The notes under the pieces were generated by a model that was given only the letters and a program-made list of their open reading frames with translations, had not been told where the DNA came from and did no database searches. This document shows positions 21,228 to 37,295 of a stretch of 64,000 bases of DNA, piece after piece. The stretch is from contig JACEFZ010015001.1 in assembly GCA_014155875.1 (NCBI GenBank), forward strand, positions 152,501-216,500, written 5' to 3'. Every line of letters begins with the position of its first letter. The stretch's first letter is position 1. A program made the position numbers and the translations under genes. The stretch comes from Cepaea nemoralis. Lineage: Eukaryota > Mollusca > Gastropoda > Stylommatophora > Helicidae.

Positions 21228-21788
21228 ATCATCATCATCATCAAGTGCCCTGCCAGCTGGCGTAGGCGTTCATGGCTCTCCACAGATCTCGGTCTTTGGT
21301 TTTCTGGATCAATTCTGCTGCTGATATTCCTCCATGCCACCGTCTCAATCCACCCAGCATCATTTCTCTTGGTCTGCCTCTGCCTCTCTTCCCCTCGATC
21401 TTTCCAGTTGTCACGATGTTCTCCAATGCCTCTCTTCTCATTACATGACCAAAGAAAGCTGTTTGTCTCTTTCTTATTGTTGTATATAGTGTTCTAGTTT
21501 CATTAGCCTGTTTCAGGCAGTCGTCGTTACTTATTATGGCAGTCCAAGGAATTCTCAACATTCGTCTCAGGAACCACATCTCTGTTGCTTCTAATTTATT
21601 CTTAATTTGTTCACTTACATTCCAAGATTCACTGCCATACAGCAAAACTGGTTCTACATAGCATTTCAGCACTCTCTTTCTTACATTCATTGATAGCGAC
21701 TTATTGCACAAGATACTCTTCATTTTCTGAAATGCAGCCTCTGCCTGCCCTATTCTGCTCTTAGTCTCTGTTGTACATCTTCCATCAT
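21227..21788 (-). pseudogene. RTE-like LINE C-terminal fragment, best copy
   Basis: The minus-strand frame is open from about 21788 to 21241. It encodes the region after the reverse transcriptase core: CTTETKSRIGQAEAAF, VLKCYVEPVLLYGSESW, WFLRRMLRIPWT, FFGHVMRREALENIVTTGKI, RGRGRPREMMLGGLRRWHGG and a final ASWQGT. The 3' terminus has (ATG)n on the minus strand. It is a 5'-truncated insertion and the best local reference for the other RTE-like fragments here. Confidence 0.88.
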
Positions 21789-21855
<67 letters not shown>

Positions 21856-21862
21856 TATATAG
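21787..21862. repeat. (TA)n microsatellite, right
   Basis: About 36 TA units between the LINE fragment and the start of the continuous array. Confidence 0.95.
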
Positions 21863-22111
21863 CTAATGTACCACAATTGTAAGTAATCGTGTATATGTAA
21901 GTAAATGTGTAATTGCCAAGCAGTTTCGTTAGAAATTGTGACAGAGAAATCACATTCTCCCAGACTTGTTCCCACAATCTTAGACATGTCCACATTTCTG
22001 TCACTACTGATTTGCAAGTACTAAAGATACAGATGACGAAAAATAACAATAAGAAACAAATGTAAAATCAGGTTTCTAGCCACAGATCAAATTAGTCAGT
22101 AATTTATTCCA

Positions 22112-24600
22112 ATGAACATAAGCTCAGTACGGCGAGTGAGATATTTGTATCATGAGATTCAAATCCCACACTGTCATCATAACTCATGTAGGAAAATTAT
22201 AATCTTCCAATTCCCATATAATACAACTAGAAACCAGCAACCAACTTTCTTCTACTCTTGGTTATGCAATCTTGTCCATACTCTACTATCAGATATGTAA
22301 TCAGACTTTAAGATTGGGATTAATCTTGTGTGTATGCTATACATCTATTATATTTTACTACATTCTGATATGGCTTCTTCTCTGTCATTCTCAGTTTGTA
22401 GTTGTCATATGCAAACATACAATTTAAGAATACTCTTATAACATTTTCAGTGAAACTTGCTAATTTACAAATATATGTATACAAATTACTCATCATTAGT
22501 TTTAACACCTTTGCTTTTTTCTTGTTTTAGATTAGTTATACCAAGAGATAGTGTTTTCAATGTCTTGGTGATCAAGTATATAATAATAATAAACTCAAAA
22601 ATGTATCCAATTAGCCACTTCCATGTTTTCTTTAAAAGGATATCTCCCGAATTTAAATAATGAGTGAGTTAATAGTTTATGGAGAAAATGACAGGTTGTG
22701 AAACAAAAATAATTTTGTATGTCACTACAGATAAGCTATATTAGTGTTATTGCTTTGAATACAAGCTCAGTACGGCGAGTGAGATATTGTTTCATATAGA
22801 TCAAATCCCACAATGTCATCATAGCTCATGTACCACAATAGTAATTGCTATGCAGTCTCATTAGAAATTGTGACAGAGAAATTACTTTCACCCAGACTTG
22901 TTCCCACAATCTGTCACTGCTGACATGAAACCTCAACAGGCTTGATATGGATTTTAACCTGGAATATAGATAATGATTGTAATGTGTGCTGTCATGGTGT
23001 ACATCTATGAAGATTGCTACACATTAATGTCTTCTACTGAGCATTCACTGAGAAAATTTGACAATTACTTGTTAACAATTTACTTATAAAACAATGAAGC
23101 TATTATGTTATTAGCTTAAATGATGCCATTATAAATTGTAGCTGATGTCCTTAGTTTAGTACCCAATATTAACATTAAACTAAAAATCACGCATCCCATC
23201 ACCAAACTGTACCATGGATGTTTAAAAATTGAAATACTGCAGATATAACAGTTTACAGGAAGAATGAGTGACATATGAAATGACAATACTGATTTTTCTA
23301 TGTGAGCACAATAAACTCTGTACAGATATGCCATTCCACTAAATATAAGCTCAGTACGGCGAGTGAGAAATATGTTTCATACAGATCAAATCCCACGCTG
23401 TCATCATAGCTCATCTACTACAAGTTTAATATTAGCTTTCAGTTTCTCAAAAGACATAGATTTTGACACAATTACACACCTTTTCTTTCTGTTCTATGTG
23501 TCATAGTTTCGTGGCAGCAACAGCATTTGGTGACAGAAGGGAATTCAAGACAGACTTGGGAGATTTCATTGTGCTCAGAATATTCATATTCATCTCTGAA
23601 ATTAAAATCAAAGTCTGATAACAGAACACAAATAGAAAAAGATATGATTCACAACATCAACAAATAAAGTGAAATGATGCTTCTAGCCCCAGATCCAATT
23701 AGTCAGTAATTAATTCAAAAGAACATAAGCTCAGCACGGTAAATGAAATATTTGAACCATAATATTCAAATTCTACACTGTCATAATTACCCATGCATGA
23801 AAATTATAATATTCTTCCAATTCCCATATAATACAACTAGAAACAAGCAATCTACTTTCTACTACACTTGGTCATGCAATCTTGACCATACTCTTCTATC
23901 AGATATGTGAGGAAATATGTGGCTTCTACTCAGTCATTCTCGGTTAAAATCTCATATGCAAAAATTAAATGTAAGAATACTCTTAAATGTCAGGGAAATT
24001 TGATAATTTACAATTATATGAAATCAAATTACTCATCATTAGTTTAAACACCTTTTTTGCTTTTATTGATTAGTTATGCCAATATAAATTGTTTTATATG
24101 TCTTGATTAATCTAATATTAACAATAAAATCCCAAACATGTATTCAATTAGCCACTTCCACTTAGTCTTTAAAAGGACATTTTCCTAATTTCAATAATGA
24201 ATTAGTTAATACAGTTCATGAACAAAATGACAAATATATGAAGCAAAAATAATTATGTTTTATAATACTACAGATAAGCAATAATAGTGTTATTGTATTG
24301 AATACAAGCTCAGTACGGCGAGTGAGACATTGTTTCATATAGATCAAATCCCACATTGTCATCATAGCTCATGTACCACAATTGTAAGTTTAATGTAATT
24401 GCCATGCAGTTTCGTTAGAAATTGTGTCAGAGAAATTACTTTCTTCCAGACTTGTTCCCACAATCCTAGACATGTCCACATTTCTGTCACTACTGATTTG
24501 CAAGTACAAAAGATATAGATGACGAAAAAACAAAACAATAACAAACAAATGTAAAATCAGGCTTCTAGCCACAGATCACATTATTCAGTAATTGATTACA
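22112..24600. repeat. Array unit 1 (diverged edge unit)
   Basis: Boxes at about 22119, 22761, 23345, 23725 and 24301. The A-B interval is the 'beta' form with AATAATAATAAACTC. It carries GTTTCGTGGCAGCAACAGCA after box C, like unit 8 and unlike the inner units. 2489 bases. Confidence 0.9.
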
Positions 24601-27147
24601 ATGAACTATAAGCTCAGTACGGCGAGTGAGATATTTGTATCATGAGATTCAAATCCCACGTTGTCATCATAACTCATGTAGGAAAATTATAAACTTCCAA
24701 TTCCCAAATCCCATATAATACAACTAGAAACCAGCAACCAACTTTCTCCTATTCTTGGTCATGCAATCTTGTCCATACTCTTCTTTCATATATGTGATCA
24801 GAATTTAAGATTGGTATTAATCTTGTGTGTATGCTATACATCCATTATATTTTACTACATTCTGATATGGCTTCTTCTCTGTCATTCTCAGTTTGTAGTT
24901 GTCATATGCAAACATAACATTTAAGAATACTCTTATAACTGTTTCAGTGAAACTTGCTAATTTACAAATATATGTATACAAATTACTCATCATTAGTTTT
25001 AACACCTTTGCTTTTTGTTGTTTTAGATTAGTTATACCAAGAGATAGTGTTTTCAATGTCTTGGTGATCAAGTATATAATATTTTTAATATACTCTCATA
25101 CATGTAACCAATTAACCACTTCCACATTTTCTTTAAAAGGATATTTCCCGAATTTAAATAATGACTGAGTTAATAGTTTATGGAGAAAATGACAGGTTGT
25201 CAAGCAAAAATAATTTTGTATGTCACTACAGCTAAGCTATATTGGTGTTATTGCTTTGAATACAAGCTCAGTACGGCGAGTGAGATATTGTTTCATATAG
25301 ATCAAATCCAACAATGTCATCATAGCTCATGTACCACAATAGTAATTGCTATGCAGTCTCATTAGAAATTGTGACAGAGAAATTACTTTCCACCCAGACT
25401 TGTTCCCACAATCTTAGACATGTCCACATTTCTGTCACTGCTGACATGAAACCTCAACAGGCTTGATATGGATTTTAACTTGGAATATAGATGATTGTAA
25501 TGTGTGCTGTCATGGTGTACATCTATGAAGATTGCTACACATTAATGTCTTCTACTGAGCATTCACTGAGCCAATGTGACAATTACTTGTTAACAATTTA
25601 CTTATAAACCAATGAAAATATTATGTCATTAGCTTAAATGATGCCATTTCAAATTGTAGCTGATGTCCTTAGTTTAGTACCCAATATTAACATTAAACTA
25701 AAAATCACGCATCCCATCACCAAACTGTACCATGGATGTTTAAAAATTGAAATACTGCAGATATAACAGTTTACAGGAAGAATGAGTGACATGTGAAAAG
25801 ACAATACTGGTTTTTCTATGTGAGCACAGTAAATTCTGTACAGGTATGCATGCTATTTCACTAAATATAAGCTCAGTACGGCGAGTGAGAAATATGTTTC
25901 ATACAGATCAAATCCCACGCTGTCATCATAGCTCATCTACTAAAAGTTTAATATTAGCTTTCAGTTTCTCAAAGGAAATAAGATTTTGACACAATTACAC
26001 ACCTTTTCTTTCTGTTCTATGTGTGATAGTTCCGTGGCATCAACAGTATTTGGTGACAGAAGGGAATTCAAGACAGACTTGGGAGATTTCATTGTGCTCA
26101 GAACATCCATAGTCATCTCTGAAATTAAAATCAAAGTCTGATAACAGAACACAAATAGAAAAAGATATGATTCACAACATCAACAGATAAAGTGAAATGA
26201 TGCTTCTAGCCCCAGATCCAGTCAGTAATTAATTCCAATGAACATAAGCTCAGCACAGTAAATGAAATATTTGAACCATAATATTCAAATTCTACACTGT
26301 CATAATTACCCATGCATGAAAATTATAATATTCTTCCAATTCCCATATAATACAACTAGAAACAAGCAATCTACTTTCTACTACACTTGGTCATGCAATC
26401 TTGTCCATACTCTTCAATCAGATATGTGAGGAAACATGTGGCTTCTACTCAGTCATTCTCAGTTTGTAATCTTGTCATATGCAAACATTAAATGTAAGAA
26501 TACTCTTATAACTATGTCAGGGAAATTTGATAATTTATAATTATATGAAATCAAATTACTCATCATTAGTTTAAACACCTTTTTTTTTGCTTTTACAGAT
26601 TAGTTATGCCAATATAAATTGTATTAGATGCCTTGATTACCATGTAGCTAATATTAACAATTAACTCCCAAATATGTATTCAATTAGCCACTTCCACTTT
26701 GTCTTTAAAAGGATATTTTCCTAATTAAAATAATAAGTTAGGTAATACAGTTCATGGACAAAATGACAAGTATATGAAGCAAACATAATTGTTTCATGAT
26801 ACTACAGATATGCAATAAGTGTTATTGTATTGAATACAAGCTCAGTACGGCGAGTGAGATATTATTTCATATAGATCAAATCCCACATTGTCATCATAGC
26901 TCATGTACCACAATTGTAAGTAATCGTGTATATGTAAGTAAATGTGTAATTGCCAAGCAGTTTCGTTAGAAATTGTGACAGAGAAATGACATTCTCCCAG
27001 ACTTGTTCCCACAATCTTAGACATGGCCACATTTCTGCCACTACTGATTTGCAAGTACTAAAGATACAGATGACGAAAAATAACAATAAGAAACAAATTA
27101 AAATCAGGCTTCTAGCCACAGATCAAATTAGTCAGTAATTTATTCCA
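24601..27147. repeat. Array unit 2
   Basis: The A-B interval is the 'alpha' form (ATATTTTTAATATACTCTC). Boxes near 24608, 25262, 25867, 26247 and 26835. The box A flank still resembles unit 1 (CCCACGTTGTCATCATAAC). 2547 bases. Confidence 0.9.
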
Positions 27148-29681
27148 ATGAACATAAGCTCAGTACGGCGTGTGAGATATTTGTTTCATGAGATTCAAAA
27201 CCCACACTGTCATCATAACTCATGTAGGAAAATTATAATCTTCCAATTCCCATATAATACAACTAGAAACCAGCAACCAACTTTCTTCTACTCTTGGTTA
27301 TGCAATCTTGTCCATACTCTACTATCAGATATGTAATCAGACTTTAAGATTGGGATTAATCTTGTGTGTATGCTATACATCCATTATATTTTACTACATT
27401 CTGATATGGCTTCTTCTCTGTCATTCTCAGTTTGTAGTTGTCATATGCAAACATAACATTTAAGAATACTCTTATAACTGTTTCAGTGAAACTTGCTAAT
27501 TTACAAATATATGTATACAAATTACTCATCATTAGTTTTAACACATTTGCTTTTTGTTGTTTTAGATTAGTTATACCAAGAGAAAGTGTTTTCAATGTCT
27601 TGGTGATCAAGTATATAATATTTTTAATATACTCTCATACATGTAACCAATTAACCACTTCCACATTTTCTTTAAAAGGATATTTCCCGAATTTAAATAA
27701 TGACTGAGTTAATAGTTTATGGAGAAAATGACAGGTTGTCAAGCAAAAATAATTTTGTATGTCACTACAGCTAAGCTATATTGGTGTTATTGCTTTGAAT
27801 ACAAGCTCAGTACGGCGAGTGAGATATTGTTTCATATAGATCAAATCCCACAATGTCATCATAGCTCATGTACCACAATAGTAATTGCTATGCAGTCTCA
27901 TTAGAAATTGTGACAGAGAAATTACTTTCCACCCAGACTTGTTCCCACAATCTTAGACATGTCCACATTTCTGTCACTGCTGACATGAAACCTCAACAGG
28001 CTTGATATGGATTTTAACTTGGAATATAGATGATTGTAATGTGTGCTGTCATGGTGTACATCTATGAAGATTGCTACACATTAATGTCTTCTACTGAGCA
28101 TTCACTGAGCCAATGTGACAATTACTTGTTAACAATTTACTTATAAACCAATGAAAATATTATGTCATTAGCTTAAATGATGCCATTTCAAATTGTAGCT
28201 GATGTCCTTAGTTTAGTACCCAATATTAACATTAAACTAAAAATCACGCATCCCATCACCAAACTGTACCATGGATGTTTAAAAATTGAAATACTGCAGA
28301 TATAACAGTTTACAGGAAGAATGAGTGACATGTGAAAAGACAATACTGGTTTTTCTATGTGAGCACAGTAAATTCTGTACAGGTATGCATGCTATTTCAC
28401 TAAATATAAGCTCAGTACGGCGAGTGAGAAATATGTTTCATACAGATCAAATCCCACGCTGTCATCATAGCTCATCTACTAAAAGTTTAATATTAGCTTT
28501 CAGTTTCTCAAAGGAAATAAGATTTTGACACAATTACACACCTTTTCTTTCTGTTCTATGTGTGATAGTTCCGTGGCATCAACAGTATTTGGTGACAGAA
28601 GGGAATTCAAGACAGACTTGGGAGATTTCATTGTGCTCAGAACATCCATAGTCATCTCTGAAATTAAAATCAAAGTCTGATAACAGAACACAAATAGAAA
28701 AAGATATGATTCACAACATCAACAGATAAAGTGAAATGATGCTTCTAGCCCCAGATCCAGTCAGTAATTAATTCCAATGAACATAAGCTCAGCACAGTAA
28801 ATGAAATATTTGAACCATAATAATCAAATTCTACACTGTCATAATTACCCATGCATGAAAATTATAATATTCTTCCAATTCCCATATAATACAACTAGAA
28901 ACAAGCAATCTACTTTCTACTACACTTGGTCATGAAATCTTGTCCATACTCTTCAATCAGATATGTGAGGAAACATGTGGCTTCTACTCAGTCATTCTCA
29001 GTTTGTAATCTTGTCATATGCAAACATTAAATGTAAGAATACTCTTATAACTATGTCAGGGAAATTTGATAATTTATAATTATATGAAATCAAATTACTC
29101 ATCATTAGTTTAAACACTCTTTTTTTGCTTTTACAGATTAGTTATGCCAATATAAATTGTATTAGATGCCTTGATTAAGCTAATATTAACAATTAACTCC
29201 CAAATATGTATTCAATTAGCCACTTCCACTTTGTCTTTAAAAGGATATTTTCCTAATTACAATAATAAGTTAGGTAATACAGTTCATGGACAAAATGACA
29301 AGTATATGAAGCAAACATAATTGTTTCATGATACTACAGATATGCAATAATAGTGTTATTGTATTGAATACAAGCTCAGTACGGCGAGTGAGATATTATT
29401 TCATATAGATCAAATCCCACATTGTCATCATAGCTCATGTACCACAATTGTAAGTAATCGTGTATATGTAAGTAAATGTGTAATTGCCAAGCAGTTTCGT
29501 TAGAAATTGTGACAGAGAAATTACATTCTCCCAGACTTGTTCCCACAATCTTAGACATGGCCACATTTCTGCCACTACTGATTTGCAAGTACTAAAGATA
29601 CAGATGACGAAAAATAACAATAAGAAACAAATTAAAATCAGGCTTCTAGCCACAGATCAAATTAGTCAGTAATTTATTCCA
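27148..29681. repeat. Array unit 3
   Basis: Inner unit, alpha form. Box A reads GTACGGCGTGTGAG and ATTCAAAACCCAC, variants shared only with unit 4. 2534 bases. Confidence 0.9.
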
Positions 29682-32219
29682 ATGAACATAAGCTCAGTAC
29701 GGCGTGTGAGATATTTGTTTCATGAGATTCAAAACCCACACTGTCATCATAACTCATGTAGGAAAATTATAATCTTCCAATTCCCATATAATACAACTAG
29801 AAACCAGCAACCAACTTTCTTCTACTCTTGGTTATGCAATCTTGTCCATACTCTACTATCAGATATGTAATCAGACTTTAAGATTGGGATTAATCTTGTG
29901 TGTATGCTATACATCCATTATATTTTACTACATTCTGATATGGCTTCTTCTCTGTCATTCTCAGTTTGTAGTTGTCATATGCAAACATAACATTTAAGAA
30001 TACTCTTATAACTGTTTCAGTGAAACTTGCTAATTTACAAATATATGTATACAAATTACTCATCATTAGTTTTAACACATTTGCTTTTTGTTGTTTTAGA
30101 TTAGTTATACCAAGAGAAAGTGTTTTCAATGTCTTGGTGATCAAGTATATAATATTTTTAATATACTCTCATACATGTAACCAATTAACCACTTCCACAT
30201 TTTCTTTAAAAGGATATTTCCCGAATTTAAATAATGACTGAGTTAATAGTTTATGGAGAAAATGACAGGTTGTGAAACAAAAATAATTTTGTATGTCACT
30301 ACAGATAAGCTATATTAGTGTTATTGCTTTGAATACAAGCTCAGTACGGCGAGTGAGATATTGTTTCATATAGATCAAATCCCACAATGTCATCATAGCT
30401 CATGTACCACAATAGTAATTGCTATGCAGTCTCATTAGAAATTGTGACAGAGAAATTACTTTCCACCCAGACTTGTTCCCACAATCTTAGACATGTCCAC
30501 ATTTCTGTCACTGCTGACATGAAACCTCAACAGGCTTGATATGGATTTTAACTTGGAATATAGATGATTGTAATGTGTGCTGTCATGGTGTACATCTATG
30601 AAGATTGCTACACATTAATGTCTTCTACTGAGCATTCACTGAGAAAATTTGACAATTACTTGTTAACAATTTACTTATAAAACAATGAAGCTATTATGTT
30701 ATTAGCTTAAATGATGCCATTAGAAATTGTAGCTGATGTCCTTAGTTTAGTACCCAATATTAACATTAAACTAAAAATCACGCATCCCATCACCAAACTG
30801 TACCATGGATGTTTAAAAATTGAAATACTGCAGATATAACAGTTTACAGGAAGAATGAGTGACATGTGAAAAGACAATACTGGTTTTTCTATGTGAGCAC
30901 AGTAAATTCTGTACAGGTATGCATGCTATTTCACTAAATATAAGCTCAGTACGGCAAGTGAGAAATATGTTTCATACAGATCAAATCCCACGCTGTCATC
31001 ATAGCTCATCTACTAAAAGTTTAATATTAGCTTTCAGTTTCTCAAAGGAAATAAGATTTTGACACAATTACACACCTTTTCTTTCTGTTCTATGTGTGAT
31101 AGTTCCGTGGCATCAACAGTATTTGGTGACAGAAGGGAATTCAAGACAGACTTGGGAGATTTCATTGTGCTCAGAACATCCATAGTCATCTCTGAAATTA
31201 AAATCAAAGTCTGATAACAGAACACAAATAGAAAAAGATATGATTCACAACATCAACAGATAAAGTGAAATGATGCTTCTAGCCCCAGATCCAGTCAGTA
31301 ATTAATTCCAATGAACATAAGCTCAGCACAGTAAATGAAATATTTGAACCATAATAATCAAATTCTACACTGTCATAATTACCCATGCATGAAAATTATA
31401 ATATTCTTCCAATTCCCATATAATACAACTAGAAACAAGCAATCTACTTTCTACTACACTTGGTCATGAAATCTTGTCCATACTCTTCAATCAGATATGT
31501 GAGGAAACATGTGGCTTCTACTCAGTCATTCTCAGTTTGTAATCTTGTCATATGCAAACATTAAATGTAAGACTACTCTTATAACTATGTCAGGGAAATT
31601 TGATAATTTATAATTATATGAAATCAAATTACTCATCATTAGTTTAAACACTCTTTTTTTGCTTTTACAGATTAGTTATGCCAATATAAATTGTATTAGA
31701 TGCCTTGATTACCATGTAGCTAATATTAACAATTAACTCCCAAATATGTATTCAATTAGCCACTTCCACTTTGTCTTTAAAAGGATATTTTCCTAATTAA
31801 AATAATAAGTTAGGTAATACAGTTCATGGACAAAATTACAAGTATATGAAGCAAACATAATTGTTTCATGATACTACAGATATGCAATAAGTGTTATTGT
31901 ATTGAATACAAGCTCAGTACGGCGAGTGAGATATTATTTCATATAGATCAAATCCCACATTGTCATCATAGCTCATGTACCACAATTGTAAGTAATCGTG
32001 TATATGTAAGTAAATGTGTAATTGCCAAGCAGTTTCGTTAGAAATTGTGACAGAGAAATTACATTCTCCCAGACTTGTTCCCACAATCTTAGATATGGCC
32101 ACATTTCTGCCACTACTGATTTGCAAGTACTAAAGATACAGATGACGAAAAATAACAATAAGAAACAAATTAAAATCAGGCTTCTAGCCACAGATCAAAT
32201 TAGTCAGTAATTTATTCCA
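29682..32219. repeat. Array unit 4
   Basis: Near-identical to unit 3 at the start. After box B it switches to the unit-1-like variant (GAGAAAATTTGACAATTAC), which suggests a conversion patch. Box C reads GTACGGCAAGTGAG. 2538 bases. Confidence 0.9.
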
Positions 32220-34755
32220 ATGAACATAAGCTCAGTACGGCGTGTGAGATATTTGTATCATGAGATTCAAATCCCACACTGTCATCATAACTCATGTAGG
32301 AAAATTATAATCTTCCAATTCCCATATAATACAACTAGAAACCAGCAACCAACTTTCTTCTACTCTTGGTTATGCAATCTTGTCCATACTCTACTATCAG
32401 ATATGTAATCAGACTTTAAGATTGGGATTAATCTTGTGTGTATGCTATACATCCATTATATTTTACTACATTCTGATATGGCTTCTTCTCTGTCATTCTC
32501 AGTTTGTAGTTGTCATATGCAAACATAAAATTTAAGAATACTCTTATAACTGTTTCAGTGAAACTTGCTAATTTACAAATATATGTATACAAATTACTCA
32601 TCATTAGTTTTAACACATTTGCTTTTTGTTGTTTTAGATTAGTTATACCAAGAGAAATTGTTTTCAATGTCTTGGTGATCAAGTATATAATATTTTTAAT
32701 ATACTCTCATACATGTAACCAATTAACCACTTCCACATTTTCTTTAAAAGGATATTTCCCGAATTTAAATAATGACTGAGTTAATAGTTTATGGAGAAAA
32801 TGACAGGTTGTCAAGCAAAAATAATTTTGTATGTCACTACAGCTAAGCTATATTGGTGCTATTGCTTTGAATACAAGCTCAGTACGGCGAGTGAGATATT
32901 GTTTCATATAGATCAAATCCCACAATGTCATCATAGCTCATGTACCACAATAGTAATTGCTATGCAGTCTCATTAGAAATTGTGACAGAGAAATTACTTT
33001 CCACCCAGACTTGTTCCCACAATCTTAGACATGTCCACATTTCTGTCACTGCTGACATGAAACCTCAACAGGCTTGATATGGATTTTAACTTGGAATATA
33101 GATGATTGTAATGTGTGCTGTCATGGTGTACATCTATGAAGATTGCTACACATTAATGTCTTCTACTGAGCATTCACTGAGCCAATGTGACAATTACTTG
33201 TTAACAATTTACTCATAAACCAATGAAAATATTATGTCATTAGCTTAAATGATGCCATTTCAAATTGTAGCTGATGTCCTTAGTTTAGTACCCAATATTA
33301 ACATTAAACTAAAAATCACGCATCCCATCACCAAACTGTACCATGGATGTTTAAAAATTGAAATACTGCAGATATAACAGTTTACAGGAAGAATGAGTGA
33401 CATGTGAAAAGACAATACTGGTTTTTCTATGTGAGCACAGTAAATTCTGTACAGGTATGCATGCTATTTCACTAAATATAAGCTCAGTACGGCGAGTGAG
33501 AAATATGTTTCATACAGATCAAATCCCACGCTGTCATCATAGCTCATCTACTAAAAGTTTAATATTAGCTTTCAGTTTCTCAAAGGAAATAAGATTTTGA
33601 CACAATTACACACCTTTTCTTTCTGTTCTATGTGTGATAGTTCCGTGGCATCAACAGTATTTGGTGACAGAAGGGAATTCAAGACAGACTTGGGAGATTT
33701 CATTGTGCTCAGAACATCCATAGTCATCTCTGAAATTAAAATCAAAGTCTGATAACAGAACACAAATAGAAAAAGATATGATTCACAACATCAACAGATA
33801 AAGTGAAATGATGCTTCTAGCCCCAGATCCAGTCAGTAATTAATTCCAATGAACATAAGCTCAGCACAGTAAATGAAATATTTGAACCATAATATTCAAA
33901 TCTACACTGTCATAATTACCCATGCATGAAAATTATAATATTCTTCAAATTCCCATATAATACAACTAGAAACAAGCAATCTACTTTCTACTACACTTGG
34001 TCATGAAATCTTGTCCATACTCTTCAATCAGATATGTGAGGAAACATGTGGCTTCTACTCAGTCATTCTCAGTTTGTAATCTTGTCATATGCAAACATTA
34101 AATGTAAGACTACTCTTATAACTATGTCAGGGAAATTTGATAATTTATAATTATATGAAATCAAATTACTCATCATTAGTTTAAACACCTTTTTTGCTTT
34201 TACAGATTAGTTATGCCAATATAAATTGTATTAGATACCTTGATTACCATGTAGCTAATATTAACAATTAACTCCCAAATATGTATTCAATTAGCCACTT
34301 CCACTTTGTCTTTAAAAGGATATTTTCCTAATTAAAATAATAAGTTAGGTAATACAGTTCATGGACAAAATTACAAGTATATGAAGCAAACATAATTGTT
34401 TCATGATACTACAGATATGCAATAAGTGTTATTGTATTGAATACAAGCTCAGTACGGCGAGTGAGATATTATTTCATATAGATCAAATCCCACATTGTCA
34501 TCATAGCTCATGTACCACAATTGTAAGTAATCGTGTATATGTAAGTAAATGTGTAATTGCCAAGCAGTTTCGTTAGAAATTGTGACAGAGAAATTACATT
34601 CTCCCAGACTTGTTCCCACAATCTTAGACATGTCCACATTTCTGTCACTACTGATTTGCAAGTACTAAAGATACAGATGACGAAAAATAACAATAAGAAA
34701 CAAATGTAAAATCAGGCTTCTAGCCACAGATCAAATTAGTCAGTAATTTATTCCA
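32220..34755. repeat. Array unit 5
   Basis: Alpha form; box A has GCGTGTGAG but ATTCAAATCCCAC. 2536 bases. Confidence 0.9.
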
Positions 34756-37295
34756 ATGAACATAAGCTCAGTACGGCATGTGAGATATTTGTTTCATGAG
34801 ATTCAAATCCCACACTGTCATCATAACTCATGTAGGAAAATTATAATCTTCCAATTCCCATATAATACAACTAGAAACCAGCAACCAACTTTCTTCTACT
34901 CTTGGTTATGCAATCTTGTCCATACTCTACTATCAGATATGTAATCAGACTTTAAGATTGGGATTAATCTTGTGTGTATGCTATACATCCATTATATTTT
35001 ACTACATTCTGATGTGGCTTCTTCTCTGTCATTCTCAGTTTGTAGTTGTCATATGCAAACATAAAATTTAAGAATACTCTTATAACTGTTTCAGTGAAAC
35101 TTGCTAATTTACAAATATATGTATACAAATTACTCATCATTAGTTTTAACACATTTGCTTTTTGTTGTTTTAGATTAGTTATACCAAGAGAAAGTGTTTT
35201 CAATGTCTTGGTGATCAAGTATATAATATTTTTAATATACTCTCATACATGTAACCAATTAACCACTTCCACATTTTCTTTAAAAGGATATTTCCCGAAT
35301 TTAAATAATGACTGAGTTAATAGTTTATGGAGAAAATGACAGGTTGTCAAGCAAAAATAATTTTGTATGTCACTACAGCTAAGCTATATTGGTGTTATTG
35401 CTTTGAATACAAGCTCAGTACGGCGAGTGAGATATTGTTTCATATAGATCAAATCCCACAATGTCATCATAGCTCATGTACCACAATAGTAATTGCTATG
35501 CAGTCTCATTAGAAATTGTGACAGAGAAATTACTTTCCACCCAGACTTGTTCCCACAATCTTAGACATGTCCACATTTCTGTCACTGCTGACATGAAACC
35601 TCAACAGGCTTGATATGGATTTTAACCTGGAATATAGATGATTATAATGTGTGCTGTCATGGTGTACATCTATGAAGATTGCTACACATTAATGTCTTCT
35701 CACTGAGCATTCACTGAGCCAATGTGACAATTACTTGTTAACAATTTACTTATAAACCAATGAAAATATTATGTCATTAGCTTAAATGATGCCATTTCAA
35801 ATTGTAGCTGATGTCCTTAGTTTAGTACCCAATATTAACATTAAACTAAAAATCACGCATCCCATCACCAAACTGTACCATGGATGTTTAAAAATTGAAA
35901 TACTGCAGATATAACAGTTTACAGGAAGAATGAGTGACATGTGAAAAGACAATACTGGTTTTTCTATGTGAGCACAGTAAATTCTGTACAGGTATGCATG
36001 CTATTTCACTAAATATAAGCTCAGTACGTCGAGTGAGAAATATGTTTCATACAGATCAAATCCCACGCTGTCATCATAGCTCATCTACTAAAAGTTTAAT
36101 ATTAGCTTTCAGTTTCTCAAAGGAAATAAGATTTTGACACAATTACACACCTTTTCTTTCTGTTCTATGTGTGATAGTTCCGTGGCATCAACAGTATTTG
36201 GTGACAGAAGGGAATTCAAGACAGACTTGGGAGATTTCATTGTGCTCAGAACATCCATAGTCATCTCTGAAATTAAAATCAAAGTCTGATAACAGAACAC
36301 AAATAGAAAAAGATATGATTCACAACATTAACAGATAAAGTGAAATGATGCTTCTAGCCCCAGATCCAGTCAGTAATTAATTCCAATGAACATAAGCTCA
36401 GCACAGTAAATGAAATATTTGAACCATAATATTCAAATTCTACACTGTCATAATTACCCATGCATGAAAATTATAATATTCTTCCAATTCCCATATAATA
36501 CAACTAGAAACAAGCAATCGACTTTCTCCTACACTTGGTCATGCAATCTTGTCCATACTCTTCAATCAGATATGTGAGGAAACATGTGGCTTCTACTCAG
36601 TCATTCTCAGTTTGTAATCTTGTCATATGCAAACATTAAATGTAAGAATACTCTTATAACTATGTCAGGGAAATTTGATAATTTATAATTATATGAAATC
36701 AAATTACTCATCATTAGTTTAAACACCTTTTTTGCTTTTACAGATTAGTTATGCCAATATAAATTGTATTAGATGCCTTGATTACCATGTAGCTAATATT
36801 AACAATTAACTCCCAAATATGTATTCAATTAGCTACTTCCACTTAGTCTTTAAAAGGACATTTTCCTAATTAAAATAATAAGTTAGGTAATACAGTTCAT
36901 GGACAAAATGACAAGTATATGAAGCAAACATAATTGTTTCATGATACTACAGATATGCAATAAGTGGTTATTGTATTGAATACAAGCTCAGTACGGCGAG
37001 TGAGATATTATTTCATATAGATCAAATCCCACATTGTCATCATAGCTCATGTACCACAATTGTAAGTAATCGTGTATATGTAAGTAAATGTGTAATTGCC
37101 AAGCAGTTTCGTTAGAAATTGTGACAGAGAAATTACATTCTCCCAGACTTGTTCCCACAATCTTAGACATGTCCACATGTCTGTCAATACTGATTTGCAA
37201 GTACAAAAGATATAGATGACGGAAAAAAAACAATAACAAACAAATGTAAAATCAGGCTTTTAGCCACAGATCATATTAGTCAGTAATTTATTCCA
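34756..37295. repeat. Array unit 6
   Basis: Alpha form; box A reads GTACGGCATGTGAG and box C GTACGTCGAGTGAG. TTCTCACTGAGCATTCACTG is shared with unit 8. 2540 bases. Confidence 0.9.
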